A stretch of 64,000 nucleotides of DNA from a bacterium. Lineage in GTDB: Bacteria > Patescibacteriota > Saccharimonadia > Saccharimonadales > UBA4665. Shown here in pieces: positions 26,672 through 36,008 of the stretch. The stretch covers positions 42,581-106,580 of the forward strand of contig JAJZAD010000003.1 of NCBI GenBank assembly GCA_021799575.1, given 5' to 3'. How positions within the stretch are numbered: position 1 is the first letter of the stretch; every line of letters starts with the position of its first letter. Made by a program: the position numbers and the translations under genes. Under the pieces are notes generated by a model. That model did no database searches. It had not been told where the DNA came from and saw only the letters and a program-made list of their open reading frames with translations.

Positions 26672-27988
26672 TCAGCCATTTTGGTTTAAAAGATTTTCGG
26701 TTATTTGTTTCAATGAATAACTATACTCTTTGGATAGGAGCAAATCTCTAAAAGTAAATATCTTACTTGCTGTCTCTTTCTCTCCGACTATAACAACAAA
26801 TCTTAGTCCTTTTTTAGAGGCTGTTTTAAGCTGATGACTAAGTTTGTTACCCGATAAATCGACCTCAACATTAAGGTTGTAATCCCTTAAACTTTTAGCC
26901 AGTTGATATGCCGCTATGAGATTGCCGCCAATGACTGCGACGTAAACATCTGTAATATTTTTAAAATCGGGTTTTAAACCGTGCAATTCAATAAAATTAG
27001 CAAGTGTAGCATCACCTAAACCAAATCCTACGGTAGGCAATGGCGGTACTCCGAACAAACCGACTAATCCATCATAACGACCGCCTCCCATCATCGAACG
27101 ATTGTTTTCCGTATTCAGGTCAAAAATCTCAAATACGATACCGGTATAGTAATCAAAGCCTCGTACAACAGACATATCGAATGAAATATTGTTAATTCCT
27201 ATTTGGTTAAGAGAATTAAATAATTGACTTAACTCTTTAACGGATTGAGTCGATTTAAGTTCATCGGGAAGATCGTTTATGGTTTTTGCATCTAATACCG
27301 CAATTAACTTTTCAGTTACTGAATGTACTTTTTGTTTTGAGTTTAAAATTAAGTCTACTTGACGGACGAAGTCGGTAATCCCTAACTTCGCTTTCTTATC
27401 TATCAGGTGGCTAATTTTAAATGATTGCTCAAGGTTGAGGCCTAAATATTTCAGTAATGTCTGATTAAGCAGTTCACGATGATTAATGCGGATTTCATAC
27501 ATTGATTGGTCAGCACCGAAAGCCCTAATGACACCGTCGGCTACACTAATAATCTCTATCTCGGCGTTAAGATTATCTATTCCAAACAAATCGACATTCA
27601 ACTGCCAATGTTCCCTAAACCGACCGCGTTGTGGTCGCTCGTATCTCCATAGATTTGGGATAGAAAACCAACGTAAAGGGTACACTAACTGCTGGCGTTT
27701 AGCTGCTACCATCCGGCTGACAGATGGTGTCATTTCGGGACGAATAGCTACCTGTCTTCCGCCCCGATCGACAAAACTGTACGTCTGATCGCTTACTATT
27801 TCTTCGCCGCTTTTGGCTAAATATAGTTCTACTGGCTCAATGAGCGGAGCATCGTATTCTTCGTAACCGAACTGTTTTACAGTGTTACGTATTTTATCGA
27901 ACATATACTCCCTAAAACGAAAATCATTAGGATAAAAGTCCCGACTTCCTCTATATGGTGTAAGTAGTAGTTTTAATGACTGACTCAT
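26672..27988 (-). CDS. hisS: Histidine--tRNA ligase
   Basis: Class II synthetase of 438 residues. Motif 2 region RYERPQRGRFREHWQLNVD, the histidine-binding VRGFDYYTGIVFE (HisA motif) and the motif 3 block GGGRYDGLVGLFG are present, followed by an anticodon-binding domain. Motif 1 is in PLIEPVELYLAKSGEE. No obvious Shine-Dalgarno precedes the ATG. A tRNA-Leu gene lies 60 bases upstream on the same strand and may share its transcript. Confidence 0.97.
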   Translation of the reverse strand: MSQSLKLLLTPYRGSRDFYPNDFRFREYMFDKIRNTVKQFGYEEYDAPLIEPVELYLAKSGEEIVSDQTYSFVDRGGRQVAIRPEMTPSVSRMVAAKRQQLVYPLRWFSIPNLWRYERPQRGRFREHWQLNVDLFGIDNLNAEIEIISVADGVIRAFGADQSMYEIRINHRELLNQTLLKYLGLNLEQSFKISHLIDKKAKLGITDFVRQVDLILNSKQKVHSVTEKLIAVLDAKTINDLPDELKSTQSVKELSQLFNSLNQIGINNISFDMSVVRGFDYYTGIVFEIFDLNTENNRSMMGGGRYDGLVGLFGVPPLPTVGFGLGDATLANFIELHGLKPDFKNITDVYVAVIGGNLIAAYQLAKSLRDYNLNVEVDLSGNKLSHQLKTASKKGLRFVVIVGEKETASKIFTFRDLLLSKEYSYSLKQITENLLNQNG

Positions 27989-28047
27989 TTAATATCTAGT
28001 ATATATGGTATAGGAGTGGATTTTTAGGATTAATCAATATTAACTTA

Positions 28048-28131
28048 TGGTGCGCGGGAGAGGATTTGAACCTCCATGGGTTACCCCGCTAGCTCCTAAG
28101 GCTAGTGCGTCTACCGTTTCGCCACCCGCGC
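28048..28131 (-). tRNA. tRNA-Leu (anticodon UAG), CCA encoded
   Basis: The minus strand folds into a class II tRNA of 84 bases. The acceptor stem is GCGCGGG/CCCGCGC, the anticodon arm is CTAGC-CTTAGGA-GCTAG with anticodon TAG, the variable arm is long (GCGGGGTAACCCAT region), and the T loop is GGTTCAAATCC. The discriminator is A, followed by an encoded CCA. The TAG anticodon reads CUN leucine codons. Confidence 0.96.
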
Positions 28132-28206
28132 GTTGTAATGATGATCACACCATATTGTATATTATCATTGGGTTTGTTATTAAACTTTCGGCTAGCCTCA
28201 AATAAA

Positions 28207-28236
28207 TTGACAGCTATTAAGTAATAATGCCATAGT
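28207..28236 (+). promoter_or_regulatory. Promoter of the 28.3 kb membrane protein gene
   Basis: TTGACA (28207-28212) and CATAGT (28231-28236) are 18 bases apart. Transcription would start near 28243, leaving an 18-base leader without a visible Shine-Dalgarno before the ATG at 28261. Confidence 0.45.
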
Positions 28237-28260
28237 TTTATGGTCTTTTAACAAGCATTA

Positions 28261-28977
28261 ATGAGCAAAACAAGCCAAGATAACCTTAAAACCGGTACTC
28301 CCACTTGGGAGCTGATTAAACCCAGTTGGCATCTACTGATCAAAAACTATGAGCAAGTTGCCTTCTTTTTCTTTTTACCGGGATTAATTTTTATCTTGGG
28401 TAGTTTCTACTTTTCAAAAGCTCATTTGTCACTCTATCATTTTTTGCATCATCCGAAATATTCTTTTAATCTTATAACTGGTCTGGTTCTTATATTTGTC
28501 TGGTTAATCATTAGTATTGTCAATTACGCTCCTTCGCTGTATTTCAGAATTGAAGCAGTAAAACAATCAGGCAATGCGCCTTCAGTATTCGATTGCTATA
28601 AAGCCGCATTTAAATACATCGGACGTGCTTGGTTAAGCGAGATATTAACTGTTATTTCGATATCCATCGGTCTGTTGGCTCTAATTATTCCTGGCGTAAT
28701 TTTTTTCCGGAGTTATATTCTTACACCCTATTATGCAGTCGACAATCCCAAACTAACAATCAAAGAACTGTTCAAGCAGTCTAGAGGCCAAAGCGTTCTG
28801 TTTTCCAAATACATTTATACAACTTATCTGATGATTTGGTTTTACAACCTGATCGGCGTAATACTTTTCGGCTCTTTCAGTTTAGGATCAATAGGGGTGG
28901 AGTTAATCAGCTATGTGGTACTGTTTTTACCCGCTTTAAGATACATGGATATCAGAACATCTTCAAAACGGAGCTAA
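28261..28977 (+). CDS. Polytopic membrane protein of unknown function
   Basis: A 238-residue protein with a soluble N-terminus (about 30 residues) and roughly five hydrophobic segments, near residues 32-52, 73-95, 135-160, 185-205 and 208-228. The middle has an amphipathic region with FDCYKAAFKYIGRAW. The overall pattern resembles the loose group of membrane proteins annotated as glycerophosphodiester phosphodiesterase membrane domain or YciC-like, but I cannot assign a function. It converges on rsmD with the stop codons directly adjacent (28977/28978). Confidence 0.85.
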   Translation: MSKTSQDNLKTGTPTWELIKPSWHLLIKNYEQVAFFFFLPGLIFILGSFYFSKAHLSLYHFLHHPKYSFNLITGLVLIFVWLIISIVNYAPSLYFRIEAVKQSGNAPSVFDCYKAAFKYIGRAWLSEILTVISISIGLLALIIPGVIFFRSYILTPYYAVDNPKLTIKELFKQSRGQSVLFSKYIYTTYLMIWFYNLIGVILFGSFSLGSIGVELISYVVLFLPALRYMDIRTSSKRS

Positions 28978-29502
28978 TTAAGCTCTATAGAAACCTACGC
29001 CACTATCGTTAAAAGATCTTGCCTTAATTAATTTGACACCGTCTAATAGGGGTAAATCTTGCTTTCCCGGCCAGGATAACACTAACAGCCCATTAGTTTT
29101 TATATGATTAACTAATTTAACTATTTCGTTCACGTCTAGATGATCATATGGTGGATCAGCTAAGACGATATCAAACAGTTCATTTGAAGTACACGACCAA
29201 GAACCAAACTTGGCATTAATGAGCTTAACCTTATTATTCAAATTAAGCTTGTTCAGATTTTGGCGTATAACCATAGCTGCATGTTTGTTGGCTTCGATCG
29301 CTACTGCATGTTCAGCTCCTCGGCTGATAGACTCTATAGACATAGCTCCACTACCGCTATAGACATCGAGAACTTTCAACCCCTTTATGTCTCCCAAGGA
29401 CGAAAATATTGACCCTCTAAGTTTTTCACCCATTGGATGTGTAGTCGTAATATCCGGTGCAGCAAACACCCTACCGTTTAAATCGCCAGAGATAACTCTC
29501 AT
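28978..29502 (-). CDS. rsmD: 16S rRNA (guanine966-N2)-methyltransferase
   Basis: The 174-residue Rossmann methyltransferase has the SAM-binding VLDVYSGSGAMSIESISRGA (about 44-63) and catalytic ADPPYDHLD, matching RsmD, which methylates G966 in the 30S head. The N-terminal MRVISGDLNGRVF is typical of the family. Spacing to recG is 58 bases. Confidence 0.93.
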   Translation of the reverse strand: MRVISGDLNGRVFAAPDITTTHPMGEKLRGSIFSSLGDIKGLKVLDVYSGSGAMSIESISRGAEHAVAIEANKHAAMVIRQNLNKLNLNNKVKLINAKFGSWSCTSNELFDIVLADPPYDHLDVNEIVKLVNHIKTNGLLVLSWPGKQDLPLLDGVKLIKARSFNDSGVGFYRA

Positions 29503-29560
29503 GTCTTACTTACAACTCCTTAAAATATTATTTCTTAGCTAAACTAATATCTGGCTTATA

Positions 29561-31618
29561 TCAATTCAAATATGTGAGCTGACGAGCCTCTTTAACTTTA
29601 AGTGACAGTTCCTGATAATCGTCTAAGTTATATTGATTGTCTATAAAAAGCTTTACGCCTTTTTTTACCAGATCGATGAGATCTTTATTATCCAAAGTCA
29701 GCATCGATCCGGAGCCGATTCCATGCTGTAACTTACCGTAAATTGAACCTGGCCCTCTTAATTTGAGGTCTAACTCGCTTAATTTAAACCCGTCGGTTAA
29801 ATTCACGAATTGCCTAAGTCGGTCGGGGGGGTCTAGAGTATTAGATAAAATTAAATAACAATAACTCTTGTGTTTACTTCTTCCTACTCGACCTCTCAAC
29901 TGGTGCAATTGGGCCAAGCCGAAATGATCGGGTCCGTAAATTGCCATTACGCTGGCATTAGCGACATCAACACCGACTTCTATAATAGATGTCGATACTA
30001 AAATGTCTAATTTATGATCACTAAAGTCACGCATGATCTTAGCCTGTAATTTTGAATCCATCTGCCCGTGAATCATACCTACACGGTAATGCTTAAATTT
30101 GTCACTATAGACGTCATAAATATATTCAACCGATAATGAGTCGTCATTGTCTTTAGAATTAATGTAGGGACAGACGACATATACCTGCCGTCCGGTAGCT
30201 AATTGTTCGGTAATATCGGAAAAATAACGGTTTTGATCTGATGGAAAAATCAGTTTAGAAACAACCGGTAATCGTCCTGCAGGTAATTGCCTAAGCCTAG
30301 ATAAATCCAAATCATTAAACAAGGTTAGGGCTAATGAACGGGGGATAGGAGTTGCCGTTATGCTTAAAAAATGTGGTAAATGACCGGTTTGTTTTTGCAG
30401 CATCGATCTTTGATCGACGCCAAAACGATGCTGCTCATCGATGATAATTAACGCCAGATCATGCCAATTAATACCGCTGGTCAATACAGAATGGGTGCCG
30501 ATAACCAGACAACCACTAATAGAATTTGCCTGCTTGATGATTTGTTTCTTAACCCCTGGTTTCATGCTGCCGCTAAGAACTATCATTTGCTTATCCATAC
30601 CTAAAGGAATCAAAAGCTGATTAACGGTTTCGGCGTGTTGCCTGGCTAATAATTCTGTCGGAGCCATAAATGCCACCTTAAAACCCTCGCTCATGACCAT
30701 GACGGCCGCCATAACGGCAACCACTGTCTTACCGCTACCCACATCGCCCTCGACCAGTCTGTTCATCGGCAAATCAGATTGCATATCCAAGTATATGCGC
30801 CAAATAATACGTCGTTGATCATCAGTTAACTTAAAAGGTAGTCTACTGACGAACTTTTTTGCTAGGTCGGCATTAAAACTAATCTTTATCACCGGTTGTT
30901 TTTTACGCTCAAGAGTATTTAGTTCATTTGCAAGTAGTAATGGAAATAATTCATTAAACTCAAACCTGAATTTGGCCTGTTGCAGTTCGATTTGAGTTTT
31001 AGGAAAGTGAATTTGCTTAACTGCCTGATTTAAAGGCAACAATTTAAGCTCCTTAACAAGTTGTGGCGGTAAATAATCTTTCAGACTATCTGCCAACACT
31101 AAAACTCTATTCACCGTTTTACGTATGATGATCGAATGTAGATATTTACTTTCAGAATATATAGGAACAATACGGGCACTACTTAGCGGAATATTACTTG
31201 CAATTTCGGTCGCCGGATTAATTAAGGCTAATTGGTTATATGAAAGCATGAACTGACCTGATAGATAATAATACGTCCCTTTTGTAATTGCAGTTTGCCT
31301 ATAAGGTTGATTAAACCAAACAACTTTAACACTGCCGCTTTCATCACTGGCAATTGCTTGAGTTATCAGTAGCCCTCTTCTTGTTCTGATTGTATTTATA
31401 TTATTTAAGGTTGCCTTTATGGTCACCTGCCCGGGACGCAGTCTAGATATAGAGGTAATTTGGCTATAATCTTGATATTTTCTAGGTAAAAAAAATAATA
31501 AATCAGATACTGTATTAATTCCTTTAGTTGAAAAGTTGTCGCTTAGTTTTTCACCGACACCGTAAATTAATTTTACCGGACTGGATAGATTTATTTCCTT
31601 AACCGGATTGTGGTCCAT
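29561..31618 (-). CDS. recG: ATP-dependent DNA helicase RecG
   Basis: RecG (685 residues) remodels stalled replication forks and Holliday junctions. An N-terminal wedge/OB domain (about 50-150) precedes two RecA-like domains: Walker A GDVGSGKT (291-298), Walker B as DEQH, motif III SITATPIPRSL, and motif VI QLHQLRGRVGRSKHKSYCYL. It ends in TGA at a normal family end, direct evidence that UGA is a stop here. It follows tyrS by 10 bases. Confidence 0.97.
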   Translation of the reverse strand: MDHNPVKEINLSSPVKLIYGVGEKLSDNFSTKGINTVSDLLFFLPRKYQDYSQITSISRLRPGQVTIKATLNNINTIRTRRGLLITQAIASDESGSVKVVWFNQPYRQTAITKGTYYYLSGQFMLSYNQLALINPATEIASNIPLSSARIVPIYSESKYLHSIIIRKTVNRVLVLADSLKDYLPPQLVKELKLLPLNQAVKQIHFPKTQIELQQAKFRFEFNELFPLLLANELNTLERKKQPVIKISFNADLAKKFVSRLPFKLTDDQRRIIWRIYLDMQSDLPMNRLVEGDVGSGKTVVAVMAAVMVMSEGFKVAFMAPTELLARQHAETVNQLLIPLGMDKQMIVLSGSMKPGVKKQIIKQANSISGCLVIGTHSVLTSGINWHDLALIIIDEQHRFGVDQRSMLQKQTGHLPHFLSITATPIPRSLALTLFNDLDLSRLRQLPAGRLPVVSKLIFPSDQNRYFSDITEQLATGRQVYVVCPYINSKDNDDSLSVEYIYDVYSDKFKHYRVGMIHGQMDSKLQAKIMRDFSDHKLDILVSTSIIEVGVDVANASVMAIYGPDHFGLAQLHQLRGRVGRSKHKSYCYLILSNTLDPPDRLRQFVNLTDGFKLSELDLKLRGPGSIYGKLQHGIGSGSMLTLDNKDLIDLVKKGVKLFIDNQYNLDDYQELSLKVKEARQLTYLN

Positions 31619-31628
31619 AAATATAGTG

Positions 31629-32873
31629 TTATATTTCGATTAACGCGGAATCGCGATATGCTTTACCACGCCTTAATAATAATCTTCCGCTAACGAAATC
31701 ATCAGCCTTAAAACTGGTTCGACTAATCTGATCTCCGTTTAGATAAATTGCTCCAGCCTCTATCAGTTTACGGGCTTGAGAATTAGATGCCGCGAGACCA
31801 CTAGACACCAAAACTTCAATTATGCTGCCGTCTTTCGAACTCTTTGTGCAAGGAATCTCAGATTTTAAGATGTTTAAATCATGACTTGACGCTCCAGATA
31901 AAGAACGGGTGCCGATTAGATATGAGGTGGCAATTTTAGCTCGATCCGCTGCCTCTCGACCATGGACCAATTCAGTAACCGAATCGGCTAAGTAAAATTG
32001 TGCTTTACGTTGTTTAGGATTTTTATGGTGCTCATCCATAATGGAAGCGATTTTATCTTTGGTTAATAACGTAAATATTTTCAAATAATATTCGACTGTT
32101 TCGTCTTCACAAGTAACCCAAAATTGATAAAATTCGGTCGGAGACGTTTTGTCAGGATCTAGCCATATGGCACCCGCTTCGGTCTTGCCAAATTTAACAC
32201 CGGTTTTAGGGTTGACAACTAAGGGTCCTGACCATACATGAGCGCTACCGCCTTCTACTCTGCGGATTAGATCTACTCCAGCGATACTATTACCCCATTG
32301 ATCGGAACCGCAGACTTGCATATTTACACCGTGATTTCGGTATAAGTATAAAAAGTCATAGGCTTGAATTAGTACGTAACTAAATTCGGCATAACTTATT
32401 CCACTACCCTGATCACCCAGACGTGTTTCGACGAAATCACGCGCAAGCATTTGTCTCATCGGAACGTGTTTACCGACATCGCGCAGAAAATCTAAATAAG
32501 CATAATCTTTAAACCAGTCATAATTGTCTACTACCCTAATAGGCTCGCCTGAGAACAGCTTATTGTATTGCTTAACTAATGCCTGCCGGTTATGCGTCAA
32601 AGCTTCTTTGGTCAGTAAATGCCGCTCTACTTTTTTGCCGTCTGGATCGCCAATCATTCCTGTAGCCCCGCCGACTAATAGCCACGCCGAATGTCCATAG
32701 GCTATAAAATGTTTAACCATCATCGCCATTGCTAAATTACCTACAGTCATTGAATCCGAGCTCGGATCGATTCCCAAATAAAAATTAAAATGCAGGTTAT
32801 CCAAATCTGATATGTTAGCGAGTGTAGTCTGATTAACAAAACCTCTCCAACTTAATTCTTCAGATAGCTTCAT
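31629..32873 (-). CDS. tyrS: Tyrosine--tRNA ligase with altered HIGH motif
   Basis: Class I synthetase (414 residues) of the TyrS/TyrZ type with KFGKTEAG in place of KMSKS, as usual for this subgroup, and a C-terminal S4 RNA-binding domain (from about 345). The ATP-binding HIGH motif, normally H-x-G-H/N, reads TVGN within DPSSDSMTVGNLAMAM: the first histidine is threonine. The rest of the active site (GGATGMIGDP, QAYDFLYLY, CGSDQWGNS) is intact. It is divergent from the penicillin-binding protein gene. Confidence 0.96.
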   Translation of the reverse strand: MKLSEELSWRGFVNQTTLANISDLDNLHFNFYLGIDPSSDSMTVGNLAMAMMVKHFIAYGHSAWLLVGGATGMIGDPDGKKVERHLLTKEALTHNRQALVKQYNKLFSGEPIRVVDNYDWFKDYAYLDFLRDVGKHVPMRQMLARDFVETRLGDQGSGISYAEFSYVLIQAYDFLYLYRNHGVNMQVCGSDQWGNSIAGVDLIRRVEGGSAHVWSGPLVVNPKTGVKFGKTEAGAIWLDPDKTSPTEFYQFWVTCEDETVEYYLKIFTLLTKDKIASIMDEHHKNPKQRKAQFYLADSVTELVHGREAADRAKIATSYLIGTRSLSGASSHDLNILKSEIPCTKSSKDGSIIEVLVSSGLAASNSQARKLIEAGAIYLNGDQISRTSFKADDFVSGRLLLRRGKAYRDSALIEI

Positions 32874-32960
32874 ACTTGTAGATTATCCTTAATTTAAAAC
32901 TAAGTATATATCAGACGAGCCTATTGGATAGATAATTATAGGTTTTATCTCAGTTTTATT

Positions 32961-32969
32961 TGCTATAAT
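32961..32969 (+). promoter_or_regulatory. Extended -10 promoter of the penicillin-binding protein gene
   Basis: TGC directly precedes TATAAT (32964-32969), an extended -10 element that can function with a weak -35 box (none clear here). The start would be near 32976, leaving 38 bases with AAGGA before the GTG start at 33014. Confidence 0.55.
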
Positions 32970-33013
32970 TCATTACTAGCATTAATTGAAATAGGCATAA
33001 GGATTACTAACTA

Positions 33014-35977
33014 GTGGGCAATAATCGATCTAGCGGTAGGCATCGTCGCACCGCAAAGAATCAAAGTTCACTGCAATTAAACCGTTCAATCACGTCCAGA
33101 CATAAGGAACGTAAAGCTGCCAGAGCAGCTAAAAAAGCAGAATATTTGGCCAGCCTACCGAAAGAACCCTGGAAGCGTCTGGCTGCCAGATTGCGACCAA
33201 GACATTTGGTTGAGTATTGGTTCTCTCGCGAAGGTGCCATTATGTCTCTTAAGATTATCGGAATCTTTATAGTCTTTTGCTTTTTACTCATTGTCGGCTT
33301 ATTTGCCTATTTTAGAAAAGATATTTTATCCTTCAATAATATTTCCGGATCCAATCTTGGTGGCAGCATAGCTTTTTACGACCGCACCGGCAAAGTGCTG
33401 CTTTGGGAAGATTACAACTCAGTTAAAAGAATACCGGTACCTTTTAATCAAATCAGTCCTTATATGAAAGAAGCCACAGTCGCAATCGAAGACAAGAATT
33501 TCTATCACGAAGGAGGTGTCGACTTTTTTGCCATTTTACGTTCGGCCGTTCACGATATCATTCATCACGGTCAGGGCCTGGAAGGAGCGTCGACCATTAC
33601 CGAACAGGTGGTGAAGCTAAATAAAGGTTGGCAGGATCCTTTGACTATCAAGGAAAAGATCGAAGAGATCGGTTTAGCAGTAGTATTGGCCAGAGATTAC
33701 AGCAAAAACCAAATCTTAAACGCATATCTGAATATTGTTCCTTACGGCAATATCGACTACGGTGTCCAGGCTGCCGCGCAAGACTACTTTAACACCTCAG
33801 CTGCTAACCTAACACTTGCGCAATCAGCAATGTTAGCAGCTATACCTCAAGCGCCTACCGAATATTCTCCCTTCTCCAGTCCGGTATGGAATTCGGCTTT
33901 ATCGGCAGATTACTTTGATGCTCCGGCTTTAACCGCTCGCGCTCACTACATTCTCCAGTTAATGGTCCAACAACATATGATCAGCCAGTCTCAGGCAAAC
34001 GCAGCCATGAAAGTAAACGTATTGGCCGAAGTACAACCGTTGCAATCAAAATATTCAAACATTAAATATCCGTATTTTGATCTGGCCGCAAAACAGCAAC
34101 TAATAGACACCTACGGACAGAAATTAATTAATAAGGGGACTTGGAAAGTAATCACGACACTATCTGTACCGCTGCAAAATCTTGCCCAACAAGTAGTGGC
34201 CGGCAATGCATATAACGCCTTGAGGGTCGGAGGTGCAGACGAGGAAGCTTTAGTCGCCGAACAAGTACAAACCGGTCAAGTGGTAGCATACGTCGGTAAT
34301 GAAAATAACCTAAGTAATCCAATTGACGGACAGATAAACTATGCAGCTATCAATATTAATCCGGGTTCCACGATTAAACCCTATGTTTACTCCACGTTCA
34401 TAAATAACCCAAAAAATAATGCAGGAGCCGGATCGGTAATATATGATGTCCAGGAACCGTTACCCGGATACCCTTGTACCGATAAAGCTTTACCAATTAA
34501 CGATCCCGCAGCAAACTGCTTATGGGACTATGATTATCGTTATCCGGGACCTGAGACTCTCAGATATGCTTTGGCAGGATCTCGCAATGTCCCAGCGGTT
34601 AAAGTAGGTTTAATGGCAGGGATATCCAACATCCAAAATATGGCCAGTAAAATGATGGGGTACCCAGATGCTTATCGTTGTTACCAACCGAATAGCGATC
34701 CGTTTACTGACGGTCCGTCTCAACAAGTCCCATGTTACGGTTCCGCCGCTATCGGAACCGGTTATCTGTATCTAGATCAGACCGTAAACGGTTTAGCAAC
34801 TTTAGCAAGAATGGGACAAGCGATTCCACAAACTTATATATTGAATATTACCGATTCAAACGGTAATACAATTTACCAATGGAAGCAGCCGAAACCGGAT
34901 CAGGTACTAAATCAAGATACGGCATACATTATGAACAACATGCTTTCCGATCCGAGAGCAACTTATTTACCCGGTTACTGCACTGCTTATACGTGTACTC
35001 AACTATCTCAAGGCGGATATAAATGGGAACGATACAACGGCTGGGATATCGCTGTTAAAACTGGGACCGATAACTCGGATCAAAGTGGTTTAATGGCCGG
35101 CTGGACCACGCAATACGCAGTTATATCCTGGGCAGGATGGCACACGGTATCCAAACAGTTGAAACTGGGCACCATGGAAGAAATTACCGAGCCAATGACC
35201 AGAGGATGGTTACAGGGTGCACTTAATATGCTCAACATTAAACCGGTAAACTGGGTTCAACCAAGTAATATTCAAGTACTTCCGGCATATGTCCAGAGAG
35301 TGCATGTAGGCCTAGGCTCTGAAGAGCCCGGTCCGACAAAAGAGCTATTTCCGTACTGGTATAAAGCTCCTGGGACCAGTAGCACAGAAGTAATTGATAA
35401 AGTATCGGGCTTACTGGCAACGTCATGTACCCCACCTGATGCCAGAGAGACCGTTGGCGGGGCTAATTCCAATACCTTCTCTGTTGATAAGTTTTGGCCT
35501 ATTAATCAAAGCAACAAATCTTCGGTTAACCTGCCGACGGCTTACGATAACGTTCACCAATGTAGTGACGTACCTCCGTCAATCGTATTAACAACTCCGG
35601 CTTCTAACGGTGGTATCTGTTCCAATACCGATAACAACGGCCAGGGCTGTGCCATAGTGGCAACTGCAACACAAGGCACGCACCCATTAGGAGGTGGTAG
35701 TTTCGGAGGCACTATAACAATCAGTATCAACGGACAACTAGTTAAAACATTTAACGTTAGCAACTCTCCAGCTACAGTAGTCTATTATTATTCCCCGACG
35801 TCAACCGGTACAGTGACAGTTTCTGCAACAGTAACTGATAGTGTCCTATATCAGACCAGCAGCTCTGTGCAAATTAACACCAACTACACTCAACCAAGCA
35901 ATAATAATAATCCACAACAGGGAACAAATACCGGGTCAGGAGGCAACTCCTTACCTACCGGGACAACGACTAATTAG
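33014..35977 (+). CDS. Class A penicillin-binding protein (PBP1A-type)
   Basis: This bifunctional peptidoglycan synthase has 987 residues and a GTG start with an AAGGA site. A very basic cytosolic N-terminus (1-77) precedes one transmembrane helix (78-100). The GT51 glycosyltransferase domain has catalytic Glu159 in AIEDKNFYHEGG and GASTITEQVVKL. The transpeptidase domain has SxxK as Ser452-Thr-Ile-Lys455, SxN as Ser523-Arg-Asn525 and KTG at 682-684. The C-terminal 200 residues are Ser/Thr/Asn rich with an Ig-like stretch and a low-complexity Asn/Gly/Thr end, probably outside the membrane. Such a gene implies its own peptidoglycan. Confidence 0.96.
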   Translation: MGNNRSSGRHRRTAKNQSSLQLNRSITSRHKERKAARAAKKAEYLASLPKEPWKRLAARLRPRHLVEYWFSREGAIMSLKIIGIFIVFCFLLIVGLFAYFRKDILSFNNISGSNLGGSIAFYDRTGKVLLWEDYNSVKRIPVPFNQISPYMKEATVAIEDKNFYHEGGVDFFAILRSAVHDIIHHGQGLEGASTITEQVVKLNKGWQDPLTIKEKIEEIGLAVVLARDYSKNQILNAYLNIVPYGNIDYGVQAAAQDYFNTSAANLTLAQSAMLAAIPQAPTEYSPFSSPVWNSALSADYFDAPALTARAHYILQLMVQQHMISQSQANAAMKVNVLAEVQPLQSKYSNIKYPYFDLAAKQQLIDTYGQKLINKGTWKVITTLSVPLQNLAQQVVAGNAYNALRVGGADEEALVAEQVQTGQVVAYVGNENNLSNPIDGQINYAAININPGSTIKPYVYSTFINNPKNNAGAGSVIYDVQEPLPGYPCTDKALPINDPAANCLWDYDYRYPGPETLRYALAGSRNVPAVKVGLMAGISNIQNMASKMMGYPDAYRCYQPNSDPFTDGPSQQVPCYGSAAIGTGYLYLDQTVNGLATLARMGQAIPQTYILNITDSNGNTIYQWKQPKPDQVLNQDTAYIMNNMLSDPRATYLPGYCTAYTCTQLSQGGYKWERYNGWDIAVKTGTDNSDQSGLMAGWTTQYAVISWAGWHTVSKQLKLGTMEEITEPMTRGWLQGALNMLNIKPVNWVQPSNIQVLPAYVQRVHVGLGSEEPGPTKELFPYWYKAPGTSSTEVIDKVSGLLATSCTPPDARETVGGANSNTFSVDKFWPINQSNKSSVNLPTAYDNVHQCSDVPPSIVLTTPASNGGICSNTDNNGQGCAIVATATQGTHPLGGGSFGGTITISINGQLVKTFNVSNSPATVVYYYSPTSTGTVTVSATVTDSVLYQTSSSVQINTNYTQPSNNNNPQQGTNTGSGGNSLPTGTTTN

Positions 35978-36008
35978 TTTAAATTTATTAAATTAATGAT
36001 TTATTATT

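Noticed and set aside
29561..31618. UGA recoding (UGA as glycine, code 25)
   Set aside because: recG ends in TGA at the normal family end and glycines throughout are GGN; no gene needs UGA read-through.
35978..36008. AT-only inverted repeat between the penicillin-binding protein gene and radA as a bidirectional terminator
   Set aside because: The stem has no GC pairs and no defined U-tract; too weak to call.
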